Notes: a model not told the origin generated them from the letters alone. Counted from the first letter of the stretch, positions 36,687-49,250 are shown. The stretch: 64,000 nt of DNA from Paramecium pentaurelia (GCA_905183005.1 CAJJDO010000002.1:596656-660655), one strand, 5' to 3'. A program made the numbers and translations.

Positions 36687-37954
36687 ATGAAGTTTTCAAT
36701 TGTACTTCCAATCCTTCTTATTCTTGGTTGCTTTGCAGCTGATTTTGATAAATAAGTAGAAGAGTTATAGAACTCCAACTTTGGTTAAACAATATTACAA
36801 ACCATTTTGATGGAATTGCAAACCGGCGATCCTGTAGTCTCTAATCTTATAGATATGGTTTAAGGTTTAGAAACAACATTAGAAAATGAATAAGAAAGAG
36901 ATGATAAAAGGATTGCAAGAATTACATAAAATTGTGACATTGATATAAATACTTTAAAAGATCAAATAAATTAGAATACTGTGAATTCTTTAACACTAAA
37001 AAGTGAATTAGACAGTTTAAATCCCTAGAAAGTGTCAGCAGTAGCAAGTCTAGAAAGAAAAAATAGCGAAATTAATGATCTTAAAACAGAACTTAACTAT
37101 TAAACTCATAAAAGAGAGACAGAAACAATTACTTATTAAGTAATCTTAGATAATTTGGAATAAGCATTATTTGGTGTTAATTAAGTCAAAGGATATTTCA
37201 ATAGTTATTTAGATGTACTTGTCAAAAATAGAAAAAGATTTGAAAAACCTGAACCATCTTTCTTATAAGAAACATATAGTTTCAAATATGATTAATCTGA
37301 AATTGAAGATACTGAAGATTAAGGCTAATAATTTACATCATTCACTTAAGTAGCCGCTAAAGTCAATAAATTAAAGCATCATGTTAATTACAACATTATT
37401 CTAGGTACATTTAGAAGGCTACAGAGCCATGCTTGAAATGATGAGTCGTTTAGCTACCAAAGCACAAGATGAACCATCATAAGCAGAAGTTTTGACTAGA
37501 AAAGTTTTGTCTATCTTAAAATAAATTGAAAATTATATTTAATCTGAAAGAATTAGAGAAGATTAAGCAGAAGCTCTTAGATCTGGTAATTTTGAATTAC
37601 TTTAAACATTATTATCAGATTAATTAGTATAAGCAAGTTAAGATAGAACCTATATGGAAGGTTATATTTAATAATTAAATTTTAGGACTTGTTGAGTCAT
37701 TATCAACAAGAATTTAATAAGCATCAAATGAGAAATTTGAAGTAGATTCAAGAATTGTTGCTAAAACTAGAGAATTAGAAAATAGAGAAACAGATTGCAG
37801 ACTTAAGAAAAATGAATATGATACTGACACAGCTAATAGGTAAAATTTTATTAAATAAAAATTTAGAATTAAATAAAAGAGAGTTGTTGCAGTAGCAGTT
37901 GATCTAATCTCATCAAAGTTAGGACAACTAAAGAGAAAATTGCTTGCTAATTGA
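36687..37954 (+). CDS. Trichocyst matrix protein precursor (TMP-1)
   Basis: TMPs are packed as a crystal in trichocysts and expand on exocytosis. Exons are 36687-37382, 37405-37660, 37686-37839 and 37867-37954, giving 397 aa. The signal peptide is MKFSIVLPILLILGCFAA. The rest is helical, rich in Glu, Gln, Leu and Ala with very few prolines, and includes acidic linkers (SEIEDTEDQGQQ) of the kind where TMP precursors are cut. Introns 1 and 2 begin GTTA. This member is longer and more diverged than TMP-2 to TMP-4, so the family call rests on architecture and composition. Confidence 0.82.
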
Positions 37955-38219
37955 GTTAATTATGATAGCAATTAATAACAGATAATTTATAAATTAATTT
38001 ATATCACATTTTTGTGATTTAATCAACTTTTTTTAATGATCAATCTTTATTTAAGTTTTATATTGTAAAATTAAATTATAAAAATAAAATACAATTACCT
38101 TTATAATTGATTATGGAAGAATTTCTATATTATTAATTAAAAATGGTATACATTATTTATTAATTTTCATTATAAATATTACTTTCAAATAAGAAAAAAA
38201 ATAATCATTCTCAATATAA

Positions 38220-41138
38220 TCAAACAGGCCTATCAAAAGTAGTAGGATCCTTAAGCCAAGTGATAAATTTACTGAAGAAATCAGATTATTTTTTAAAATT
38301 TTAGCTTAGTTTACTAATATCAGGAGGCTATTTTTATATGAGTCCAAAATTATATTAAAATTCTAACTATTAAAATATTATTTATATCTTACAATTTAAA
38401 TAAATTGATTTATCATTTATTAGCATTAATTATAAGATTCTTTAATGATTTTCTTATCAGATTTTAGTAAAGTTGTTTCTAAAATTTTATTAAGATAATT
38501 GCTCTCAACATTAATTATTTCATCAACTGATTTTGCATTTGTTAATTACTATTTAAAATCATTCCAAGTTGATTCTAAAACATCATAAAATATATAATTT
38601 TAGTAAATATCAATAAAGGTTTACATTTGATAACGCAACATTCCATAACTATTTGCTATTTTAGGATCTTTAATAAATTATATATATTTCCAATTTCTTC
38701 TTAAATTGTTTGAACAATATCTTAATTTAAGAATTTAATCAAAAAATATTAAAATTTATTAGAGTATTGAATTTGTAAAACATGCTTTGAGTAATTAAGC
38801 TTTTGATTCTATCTTTATTTAAAGTTAATCAGATATTTAGCATTCATAAAATCCTTGTCTCTCTCTTGCAAGTTTGCTTTTACTTTTCAATTTTGGGAAA
38901 ATATCTATTTCTGTTAATTAATTAGGAATAAAATTATTTTCATTATCAATTAATTAGAAAATATTTTAATCAACAAAATCTCCATCACTTGTAAAATAAT
39001 ACTTTTTTATATTATTCCATAATTATAAAAAGTTCAATTATTCAAATAATAAAAAATGAATAGACTTATTCACTAATTGATTATGTAATCTAGCATGCAT
39101 TCCAATACAAACTTCTAATTATAATTAAAATGAATATTAACAATTATCTTATAATTCTTCTTCAAATTTTTATTACTAATTTTCTTATTTTATTTATGGT
39201 ATTTAATTAGAATCATGTTATTTCTCAATTTATTCTTCAATAATATGATTATCATTAGTTTATTCTAATAAATTATCTGTTAATAATTATTCTTCAATAT
39301 TTTAAGTATTTGGAGTTTCAATAATTAGATTATCAACTGCTTTTTTTGTAATTAATTAAATAGGAGTAGGATTAAGTTCAATTTAAATTTCATTATTTCT
39401 TTTTGTATCTTAAATATTAATACCTAAATCTGCTAGTTGCATCAATAATTATTCTTTTTCTTTTTATAATTTTTTCTTTTCATTTAATTCTTGTTCTAAT
39501 TAAAGATTTCTTTCTTCTTAATTTTCAATTAATTTATTATATTTTCTATTAATTCTATTTACTTCAATTTAAACTAATAATTCATTTTTTTGATTTTTTT
39601 AATATATTTATTTTGCTTATTAAGATTCTAAATATTTTTATTTTTATATTCTCACTTACATTTATATTCTCTAAAATTCTATTTTTCTTTTAATTTATTC
39701 TTATTATTCTTTTTCAGTTATAAATATATGATATTTTCTAATAATTTCTTTTAGATTTTATTCTTTAGATTTATATATTGTTTAAATATATTAATTCTTT
39801 TATTTTAAATTTGATTATAAATATAATTCTGATATTTAACAAATATTTAAAATTTCTTCAACATGTTAAATTTTTAAAACTTTTAATTATGTAATTAAAG
39901 CAAGACTTTAAACAGTATTTGCATAAGTTGATGAAAATTATGAAGGAAAATGTTAAGGTATTTGTAATTCTACATCTTAACTATTAATTCCTTTTGCAAA
40001 AATATCTAATTAAAAATTATTTAATTCATAAAATGCTTTGACTAAAAATTCATCTCTCTAATTTATTTATATAATTCTTTCATAAAGTGCTTTATTAACT
40101 AAATTACAATCATCAGCAGTAAATATATCAAATATTATTTTAATTTACTTATTTAAATGTTTAGTATATATCTAGAAATGCAAAATTGTCATATTTTCAT
40201 CTAATATAGTTATTTATAATATTTTTTATTCCATTTCATCAACAAATGATTATAAGATTGTATTTATTTTACTTCTTAATATTGTATTTGAAGGTGTTAA
40301 TAAATAAAATCTCAATCTTTGAATATAATTGGCAAGTTCTATAAATTTTTGTGTTATTTATTATAAACTAGTCATATCTTCCACATAAATTGTTTATTAT
40401 TATATATATGATAATTGATCTAAATCATATACAAAATATTCATTTTAAAAACCCTAAATATATTTAATTAAATACTAATAACATCTAAATTACAAATTAT
40501 ATATATTATTTCTATGAAATGATAACCAATCCTTAAGACTTTAATTAACAAATACAATCAAATTTTTACTTAATTTAAATAGGTTACAATTCAACTGCTT
40601 GACTATTCATTTAATCATCACCTAAATTTTATATATATTATACTTAAATCTTCCCAATATTTTGGTCTTTTTATATTTGTACCTTATAAAAGTTCAAAAA
40701 AGCTTAATTCTTTTGAAGTATTTGTTTCACTTTCTAAAGTCAATTAAGGAGTTGGAATCAATTTTGACTCTGCTAAGGGTTGTCTATGAGTCAAAAATGA
40801 TGAAATAGACATATGTTCACTCAATCTTGGAATTTCAAAGTTTAAGTCAAATGGCTTATTTGATGGTTATAAATGTGTCATAGATCCCAATAAATTTTAT
40901 TGCTCTAAAGGTTTATTCAACTAAAAGACTTCTGGAACCTCTGATTTTGAATCCCAAGAAAATGTTTGATAAGGATGGAATTGTTCACAAGAGATTGATT
41001 ACATGAAGTGACCGCCTTTTTTTATAGTTTCTTCATAATTCAAAAACCCACTCTTAATATGCCTCTTTTTTTCTGCTTTAATGAGTTACACAATAACTTA
41101 CTTGGTCTGAGCTATTGTAATTCATCTACTTCAACCAT
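38220..41138 (-). CDS. Gamma-tubulin complex protein, GCP5/6-like
   Basis: GCPs hold gamma-tubulin in the ring that nucleates microtubules at basal bodies and spindles. Exons (minus strand) are 41138-41102, 41075-40644, 40621-40570, 40538-38393 and 38366-38220, giving 937 aa. The GRIP1 region is about residues 175-390 (DWLSFHRNNIYNLQFRCYQY, EYFVYDLDQLSYI). A Gln/Asn/Glu coiled-coil insert fills roughly 400-640. GRIP2 follows (SIHFLLFEQLNFLQLW, MLRYQMQTFIDIYQNYIFYD, FSKFITWLKDP). A large insert between GRIP1 and GRIP2 is typical of GCP6, and to a lesser degree GCP5. The last exon supplies the end of GRIP2. Confidence 0.9.
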
Positions 41139-41176
41139 CGTATTTATAGATAACATGCAATTTAAAATAATATAAA

Positions 41177-42641
41177 TCAAAAAGTTGAGAAATTGTCGGC
41201 TTGACCAATTCTCCATTTCTTAGGCAAGTACCATATTTTTAAGGATTCATCATCACTTCCAGTCAAGAGAAATGATTTATTTTCATTCCAAATAATCTTA
41301 TTTATTTTTTTAGAATGAGCCTTAAATACATCTAATTATGATAAAACTTACAAAATGGTTATAAATCTTATACATACCAAATTGATATTGTACCATCTTC
41401 ATTCCCTATGAATATCTCTCCCCTTTTCTTAGACCATTCAAAACATAAGCTCTATATTTAGTAAATTTAATACCTTATTTTTTATTACAATATTAGTCTT
41501 AATTTATGCAAATCCATTTTAAAGTCCTTTAGCATAATCAAAAATAATAATATGGCTTGGATCATAATTCAAAGCCATTAAATAATTTCTCTCATTATCT
41601 ATCAATAACTATATAATTTGAGTAGAATGAGTTGAAACCTTGAGTCCAATTTTAACAAAAGGTACTTAACATAAATAGATTTCTCCAATATTATTAGAAA
41701 TAACTATAAGATTTCTGCTGGAATTGTAAATTATATTAGTTAAATCATGTTAACCAATTGGAATTTCTTATTATTCTTATATTTTTTTAGTATTTTATAT
41801 TTTCAAAAAATTACTTGTAATAGCATAAATATCTCTTTAAATTAATACACAACCTTATATTTTAGTTTAGGCAAGCTAAAATTATTCTTCCATATCAATT
41901 GTATATTTTTCATCTAATCTATAATAATAAACTAATCCTGATGAAAGTCTAATGAAATAGAAATTTATAGTTGTACCCTACAGCAAAGGCATTTTCTGTA
42001 TTATTAAAATTCATACAAGTCAAGGCTTTTAAAAATTCTTTACTAAATAGTTTTTGTTTAAAATCATTCTGACTAAAGCATATCAATGTGCTTATTGGAG
42101 ATTGTTTTTTTGATTCCAAAATATTATTTATATAAGTATCTATTCTAGCCATCATACTAGAGTCATAAAGTAATAATAAAGTAATGTTATCATTCTCATG
42201 TATATCTTTCAAACTCATATTTAAAATCTTGTGTTATGTTTGAATTGGATGTAAAAATTCATCATATTGATCAAGCTATTTATGACATATATATTACTAT
42301 TAAAAAATCTCTAAAAATAACTGAGTTTAAGATTTCTTTTCTATTCAACAATTAATTCAGATAATTATCTAATTATTGCATTCTGAATTCAATTTCACTT
42401 CTATTTAAATGAAATAACTATTTTTTTGGAAATTAAGGTAGATCATTAAATAATTAATGTAATTTATTATGGATTTCTTCAACTTCTGAATATCTTCAAT
42501 TGATGAATATTTATTATACCTTTTCTATATTTGCCATTTTTAATTGCTGCATTCTATAGCTATAATATATTTTGTGATATATTTTTCTTATGTAAATGAA
42601 GTAACAGATATTTTAATTTACGTGTTATTTTTATTTGACAT
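41177..42641 (-). CDS. PX domain - WD40-like repeat protein
   Basis: PX domains bind phosphoinositides, often PI3P, and place proteins on endosomes. Exons (minus strand) are 42641-42520, 42493-42298, 42275-41977, 41948-41474, 41451-41352 and 41331-41177, giving 448 aa. The PX domain is residues 1-105: KYIIAIECSNQKWQIQKRYS, then NDLPQFPKKQLF and a helix ending in IFRDFL. From about 150 there are WD40-like blades (AVGLSSGLVYYYRL, LIVISNNIGEIYLC, GEIFIGNEDGTISIW, FLLTGSDDESLKIW). Five introns were placed by frame restoration; the 20-nt one (41332-41351) is among the smallest here. In plan it recalls WDFY1/2, where a FYVE domain replaces PX. Confidence 0.9.
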
Positions 42642-43606
42642 GTTGGTTTACAAGCTATAGAAATTTTTTATAATAAATTTATAACTAAATGGAAATAATT
42701 AATAAATATCTCTTTAATTTTATATTACAAATCAACTTTATTATATTTCTTCTACTCATAAAAATAGAATTAATATATAATCACACTATTTCTAGTTAGT
42801 TTACCTTTTTTATCTAAAATATCAAAGATTTTATTTGTTAAATTAAAGTGATTTGTTATAAATAATATATATAAATCCTCATGATAATTTACGAAATTAG
42901 AAATTAGCATAAAAAACCTTTTTATAAAAAGTCTTATACTAATAAGAAATTTAAAATCATTTTTATTTTAAATAATTTTTATCATAATTCTTCATAGAAG
43001 GTTAATAAATAAATAAAAATGATTTATTGAAAAGTTTAAATAAGTAGAAGAAAAAATATAAATGAATTCAGAACTTAACACTATATATATAATTTAAAAC
43101 ATATAATTATTTTTTAACTGGTTACTCATTTTTTTTGCTTAAGAAAGATATATAACAACTTTTAACTAATGATTAAAGTAAAATTAAAAGTTTAAATTAC
43201 CTTTTATTATTATAGTGATAGAAATCAAGTTTTAGCGAGCATCAAATTTCGGTTTAATTTATTCAAGTATAAATATTAATCGAATTCATTAATTCAGAAA
43301 TTAGAAAATTGTAGAATTAAAATTTTAAAATTATCCAAACCAAAAATTAATTAAGATTTTTGAGATATATGTTTCATTTTATATTTTTTTACAATAAAAC
43401 CATTTTCAAGTTTAAACTTATTTTTTTTAATTACTATATAATTTTATATATCTTTTTATTTATTAAGCGATTTTCATTAACATTTTTGTTACATATCATT
43501 AAATTTATAATATTTCACAAGTTTTAGATGGAGAAACCCAGATATTAATATTAGAATTATAATGAATAAATGATAATTAATTTATTTCAAAAATATTAAT
43601 TAAAAT
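42642..43606 (+). other. Intergenic, no gene seen
   Basis: 965 nt between divergent starts. A/T-rich with poly-T and poly-A runs. All frames are broken quickly by TGA or lack ATG. No RNA gene was seen. Confidence 0.55.
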
Positions 43607-44707
43607 ATGAGATAATAAACTAGTTCTTTCATCTAATTGCTTTGCAAGTGTCTCAAGTTTCGAAAAACTAAATCATAAAATTATGAATAAATTAAGAATC
43701 CAATTGAAATTCCACAATAAAATGAAAGATCTAAAGTACTTTTGTGATTAGATTAGGGGAGAAAAACTTTAGTAATTGATTTAGATGAAACTCTGGTTCA
43801 TAGTTCATTTGAACCAATGAAAGTAAATGATTTAATCGTTGAAGTATGTATTAAATAAATAAGGTTACAATGAAAGATTAGAAATATAAAATTTATGTTA
43901 ACATAAGACCATATGCTTAAGAATTTATTAAAGAAACTTCTAAAATATTTGAGATTATAATTTTTACTGCTAGCATTAGTGAATATGCAAATTCTGTTAT
44001 TGACTTTTTAGATCCTCTAGGTTTAGTCGATTTAAGATTGTTTAGAGAAAACTGCACAATTTATAATGGTGTTCTTGTAAAGGATCTATCTTTATTAAAA
44101 AGAAATTTAGATTCAGTTATTCTAATTGATGTATAATAAATGTTAATATAATTAGAACTCAGTCAATTCTTTTATGTTATAACCAATGAATGCTGTGCAT
44201 ATTTTAAATTATTTTGAAGATAAAACAGATTAGGAATTAGCTTTGTTGATACCTTTTTTGAAACTTCTTTCTTAAGTATCAGACTTTACTTAATTTTAGT
44301 TTTAAGATGTTAGGCCAGTTCATGAATGGTTATTTAAGTATGCTCACTTTGATAAATTTGAATATGTTGATGTTATGGGAACAAAGTAATAATTCTATGA
44401 CTTGCCAACAAGTTCAGATACTTAAAGAGATAAATTATTAAGTCCTGCAGATACCCCAAAATTAGAAGAACATAAAATATTAATTAAGAGTGGTATTAAA
44501 ATACAAACGCAAGAAAAAAATAAAGAAGATGAGATAAATGATGAATTAGAAGAAAAAAAAAATAATTCAATGTCAGTAGATAAATTTACTGAAACTCCTA
44601 ATAGAAGTGAAAGCAATAATGAAAAAATATCAGTACTTAGAGAAAATTTAAATATTAATTCCCCTAATTCATTAGGTAAATAAATATTGTTTCCATAACA
44701 CTAATGA
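43607..44707 (+). CDS. Small C-terminal-domain-type (SCP/NLI-IF) protein phosphatase
   Basis: A HAD phosphatase like the one at 150-1596. Exons are 43607-43735, 43757-43843, 43864-44130, 44156-44275 and 44300-44707; each is a multiple of three, giving 336 aa. The nucleophile motif is TLVIDLDETLVHS; then IIIFTASISEYANSVIDFLDP and SVILIDNSVNSF. The N-terminus has LLCKCLKF, where clustered cysteines beside hydrophobic residues could be lipid-modified, as in animal SCPs. The C-terminal ~130 residues are an acidic Asn/Ser/Glu tail. Intron 44276-44299 has no in-frame stop; removing it restores the family's spacing at LLSQFQDVRP. Confidence 0.92.
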
Positions 44708-44812
44708 AATTTTATGATATATTTACAATTTATTGTAATAAATCTATTTTAAACTAAACTAAATTTATTAATATATCATTATGTGATTAAAGTCTTGTTT
44801 ATTTTAAGAATT

Positions 44813-45772
44813 ATGATCTAAGGAAAAAAATATGAATTAAAAAAAATACTATCATCAAGTAATTAAAAGTATTTTTATAAATATTCAGGATTATTAATTT
44901 ATACTATGATATTAATATTCATATTCTTTGATATTTTAGTACTTAAACTAAAATTAAATGATAATTTACTATATAAAATTATTAAAATAACACTAATCAA
45001 CATATAATTTCCAATTGAATTTAACATTATTACTTTTATTATCAGTTTGCACACTTAGATAATACATATCAAAATAAATTAAATTTTATATCTTCATAAA
45101 AGTATTAAATTTTAAATATTTCTATGAGATAATATTTATATGATTGAATAATCCTTATACATTTTAGTTATTTCAATAGTTTTTTTTGATTATGATCTTG
45201 GCATAATCATTATAATATTAATGTTTTAAAAATTCATTCTTTTGTAAATTTCCCTTATATATAAATTTAATCTATTTATCATTCAACTATATATCTTATT
45301 TGAGTTTTAGCCTTCAAAAAATATAATACTAAATTAATTTGATTTAATAATGTTAAATTTTAGAATCTATATTTCTTAAAACTGTATATAATTTTATAAA
45401 ATTCATGGGATAAATACTAGAATTTTCATGTAATTAAACAACTTTTGATAATTTAAATTTAATGATATTTTAACATCATAGAATATTGATATATTAAATT
45501 TACTAACCTTAATGATTAAAATAGATATTTATTAAGTACTGAATTTTATGATTAATAGTCCTTTGACTACTTTAAAATAAAAAAGAAAATATGATAGAAA
45601 ATATTATGTATTACATAATTTAAAAAAAGAACAATTGGAATATAATATTTCCTTGATATTTTATAAATAATTTATAGTCTTATTATTATTTTTTCAATAA
45701 ATTATTATTAATCTCACCCTTTATGATTATATACATTCAAATACAACAAGAGTTTAAAGTATTTTAATTTGA
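44813..45772 (+). pseudogene. Probable decaying membrane-protein gene with one in-frame TGA
   Basis: An ATG at 44813 opens a frame that, after removing a normal-looking 27-nt intron (45102-45128), stays open to 45772 except for a single TGA at 45446-45448. The conceptual product would be ~310 residues, with five or more hydrophobic segments in the first 160 (LLIYTMILIFIFFDILVL, SLYILVISIVFFDYDLGI). No GT..AG intron of normal size removes the TGA. The last 36 nt overlap the convergent Rab gene. It could also be a short gene ending at 45448 beside open non-coding sequence. No family was recognised. Confidence 0.4.
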
Positions 45773-46412
45773 TTTTATTGATAAAGATGACTTTGATTAA
45801 GGGTTTTCAACCTAAATTTCATTCATCATTAATATTTGATATATATCTAATATGTAATTAGAAATTTATACTTGAGACCATTTCTTTTAAAATATCTTCA
45901 ATTTTCTCTCCACTTGCTGCACTACATTCTTCAAATAGTAATTAATTAACTTAAGCAAAACTTTAACCTGATGACCTATTCACTTCTCTTAGATATTATA
46001 AATCAATTTTATTCCCAACTAAATATAATACGCAATATTAATCTAAATATTATTTACACATTTTAAGCCAAGTCTAGAGTTTATTTATATTATTTACTTA
46101 TATTTAATCAAAACTATCTTTTTTTGTAATGTCATAAAGTAAAAACACTCCAGCAGCATTTTTAAAATATCCTGATGTCATACTTAAGAACTTTTCTTAA
46201 CCTGCAGTATCCCATAATTATAATCGAAATAAATGAGATTCAACTATTACATCTCTAACTCCAAATTCAATTCCTATTGTTGAATGTGATTCTATATCAA
46301 ATTAATTTCTGCAAATCTTTGAGATAAAATTAGTTTTTCCTGTTCCACAAGAGCCTAGTAAAATAATTTTTATTTAATAATCCCATTTTTTATCTTAATT
46401 TTCATTATTCAT
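45737..46412 (-). CDS. Rab-family small GTPase
   Basis: Rabs direct vesicle budding, transport and fusion. Exons (minus strand) are 46412-46098, 46073-45872 and 45846-45737, giving 208 aa. Nucleotide-binding motifs are GSCGTGKTNF (G1), the switch-I Thr in HSTIGIEF, WDTAGQEKF (G3), VGNKIDL (G4, NKxD) and ECSAASG (G5, SA). The last exon adds a Ser/Asn/Gln tail ending in CCI, giving the paired cysteines for geranylgeranylation; without that intron the protein would lack them. The first intron (46074-46097) is 24 nt with no in-frame TGA; it is called because its removal restores SFDQIQTWL. The subfamily is not clear. Confidence 0.94.
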
Positions 46413-46552
46413 TTTATTTCTAAAACTCAAATATATTTATTTGATTGAAATAATGATAAAAATTAAAGAAAACCTAGAATTCAAGTATCTATTAGATTTA
46501 AACTCAAATTAAAAATTGATTAATGTATTATTGTATATTGTATATGTGATTT

Positions 46553-46986
46553 TCAAGCTCTGTTGGGATAAAGGAACACTCTAAGGGTTGATCCAATAGC
46601 TCTTGGAGGAAGATTTCTACCAAAACGAGCAATAACAATTCCATTGCTGCCGTGAGATTTGCTAATACGTCCCCAAATTGCCTGAATCAAAATAATTCAT
46701 ACTCTGAATTTAGTGTTATTCTTTAATGAATGAGCCTTGTAAATGTATGCAACTCTTTTTCCCCAATAGAATCTGCTTGAAGCAACATCATTAACATGTT
46801 CAATTTTGAGTAATGCTTAGTTTTCATTCTATTAAACTTTTGATCTTCTAAAACCTGTAAATACAGCCTTAACCCATAGTCTAATTTTAATGCTAAATCC
46901 TACCTAACAGGTGCTCTCTTGTTTGTGGTTTTAACTTTCTTGACTGTTTTAGTTGCTCCCTTCTATTATTCAGCCTATCCCTTCAT
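46553..46986 (-). CDS. RPL35A: Cytosolic ribosomal protein eL33 (L35a)
   Basis: A 60S subunit protein. Exons (minus strand) are 46986-46904, 46880-46703 and 46681-46553, giving 129 aa. The family signature is complete: LWVKAVFTGFRRS, then QALLKIEHVNDVASSRFYWG, KRVAYIYKA, AIWGRISKSHGSNGIVIARF and LPPRAIGSTLRVFLYPNRA at the end. A basic Lys/Thr extension of ~25 residues precedes the core. Codon use is biased to GCT, AAG and AGA as expected for a highly expressed gene. Confidence 0.96.
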
Positions 46987-48036
46987 TAATTAAAATCTTT
47001 GTTATTTTTTTATTTAAAAATTAAAACAATCACATTCATTAATATATCATGAACATAATTTTTTTACATACTAATCTATTTGATGCAATTATTTTTGCTT
47101 TCTAAGTAGAAGTAAACAAATTATTGTTATTTTCTCAAAGCATTTACATAAATAATGTTTATGAAGTCTATATTTTTTGAATTTTAAATAGAATATAAGA
47201 TGATTATATTTTAATGTCATTTGATAAATTAAATAAAATTATAAGATGTTCAAATAATCAGAATTTATATTCTTATTTAAATGATTAATCAAATAAAATT
47301 ATAAATTATAAATTTTATTATTATATATCCTTTTTCTTTATATTTGAGAGTAAGAAGAGATTATTATTTTTTATTTTATATATATATTTCATTAAAAATT
47401 ATTTATTTTGAGCAAAAATATTATTATTTTCTAACTAAGTCTAAAGAGGTTATATTTTTATTTAATAGTTATTAAAATATTTATAATATATGAATAAAAA
47501 GAAGGAGTAAACATATAATTAATTTATTTAATTATATATAATCAACTAGATGCTAGATTTAATTACTTATATTAGATTCTATTTTTTGAATAAGAATAAT
47601 ATTTTATTTGATTATATAAATTCAACTAACATTAAATATTCTTCTTTTATTCGAATATCATTTTTGTACATTTTTTAATTTAATTTTAAGAGTATAAATT
47701 TCAATTCTGTTATTGTTAGTACTAATATTCTTTAGTTTAAATAATCTACTTTATTATTACTTTTTTTGATTCATTGATGAGAATTTCTCTTTTAAATTAT
47801 ATATATATATATTAAAATATCTTTATTACTTATTTGAGTCTGATTCTGTTAACACTCATTATTTTGATTGCTATTGAAGAAGCATGTCTTTTAAAATCTA
47901 AAATTTGATTTTTATTGCATTCTAATTGATATTTATAACTGATTTGATGAGTAAAATAATAAATTTAACTAAAAAATAGATGAAATAGGAAATTGATAAT
48001 AGAACTGTGATAACTTTTGATTGATGTTATAATAGA
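46987..48036 (+). other. Intergenic, no gene seen
   Basis: 1.05 kb between eL33's start and the 3' end of TMP-2. A/T-rich, with a short (TA)n tract near 47800. No open frame of substance and no RNA gene were seen. Confidence 0.55.
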
Positions 48037-49250
48037 TCATGCTCCTCTGAGTTATGATTTAACGTAATCTTAGAATCTTGGTTAGTTTAACAATTCTAAG
48101 GCTTAGTTGGCAGCATTGATTTCCTTATTGTATTCTGCAACGGTGGCATTATAGACATCAGTGGCAAAAGCATAGTCATCGTTTTCAGCTTACAATTATC
48201 CATTAAGGGTTGCCAAATCAGCATCAAGTTCATCGATGAGGTCAAGAGTTTATTCAATCTTGGCTAAATTGATTAGAAATTTAGATAGTACTGGCATTAG
48301 CTTCAATTTCAGCATTCTTAACGACAACTGCTCTTTAGAATTCAGCATGTTCTTAGTTTAATTAGATGACTTAAGCATTGAAATCAGCAACAGCTTCAGC
48401 TTCATCAGCAGTGATTTAGTTGAGTGAATCAACTAATTCAACTCTCAAATTATTGAAAGCAACAATAATCTATCATTTAAGTTGTTAGAATTACATCTCT
48501 AAGAGCACCTTAGTCAGCAAAGTTAGATTCAACTGTAATTTCTAAAAGGACTTTAACGAAGATTTGGAATTAGTTATGCTTTTTCAAGGAGTTTTGGATT
48601 TTGCTGAGGTTCTTTTAAACTTATTTGATTTAAGCAAGAGATGGGGTTGCGATTGTGCTCAATAATTAAAGGCATTCATCAATGGCACCAATAGCATCAT
48701 TGTGCTCAGCAACTTAAGCTTCAAAAGTTTCATGATCATTAGCTCTTTAGACTGTAGCTTATTCAAGAGTTTATCTGTTATGGGCAATATTTTCTTATAA
48801 TTATTCAAGTTAGGCAGCAAATCTATCTCTTTATGGGATGAGGACATTATCATAGAAATCATGAGCATTGAAGAGTTCTAAAACCATTATATTTTATTAT
48901 ACCTCTTTCCTTATCTTAAATTTCTTGTTCAAGTCTGGCAACTTCTCTATTGTGAACGTCTGTTCTTCTGTTGAATTCGTGATGGACTCCAGCTAATTCC
49001 TCTTCTAATTCACCAACCTTAAAAATTAGTTACGATAAATAGTTACGAGTTTTTCAATTTCGCTGTTGAGTTCAGAAAGGATACCTCCTGTTTACATATG
49101 AAGTTCGGCATAATTCAAAATGAACTTACCCCAGCCAGATGTGTGAATTTCAGCGAGAGCCTTTTAGTCACGACTTGTCCAGATGGATGATTAGACATTG
49201 ATTGCTGTTACACCGAGGACTAACAATACACAAAGAGTTAGTTTTAACAT
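48037..49250 (-). CDS. Trichocyst matrix protein precursor (TMP-2)
   Basis: Exons (minus strand) are 49250-49047, 49017-48903, 48877-48495, 48469-48292 and 48263-48037, giving 368 aa. The signal peptide is MLKLTLCVLLVLGVTA. The body is Ala/Glu/Gln/Asn/Leu helix with almost no Pro (HTSGWGKFILNYAELHMQTG, then AVADFNAQVIQLNQEHAEF). The highly biased codons (GCT, GAA, AAC, GCC) and the raised G+C compared with the flanks mark a very highly expressed gene. It should act as a structural granule protein after cleavage. TMP-3 has exactly the same length. Confidence 0.92.

Noticed and set aside
48037..49250. A 42-nt GT..AG stretch near 49090-49131 in TMP-2
   Set aside because: It reads through in frame as typical TMP helix, and is too long for an intron here.
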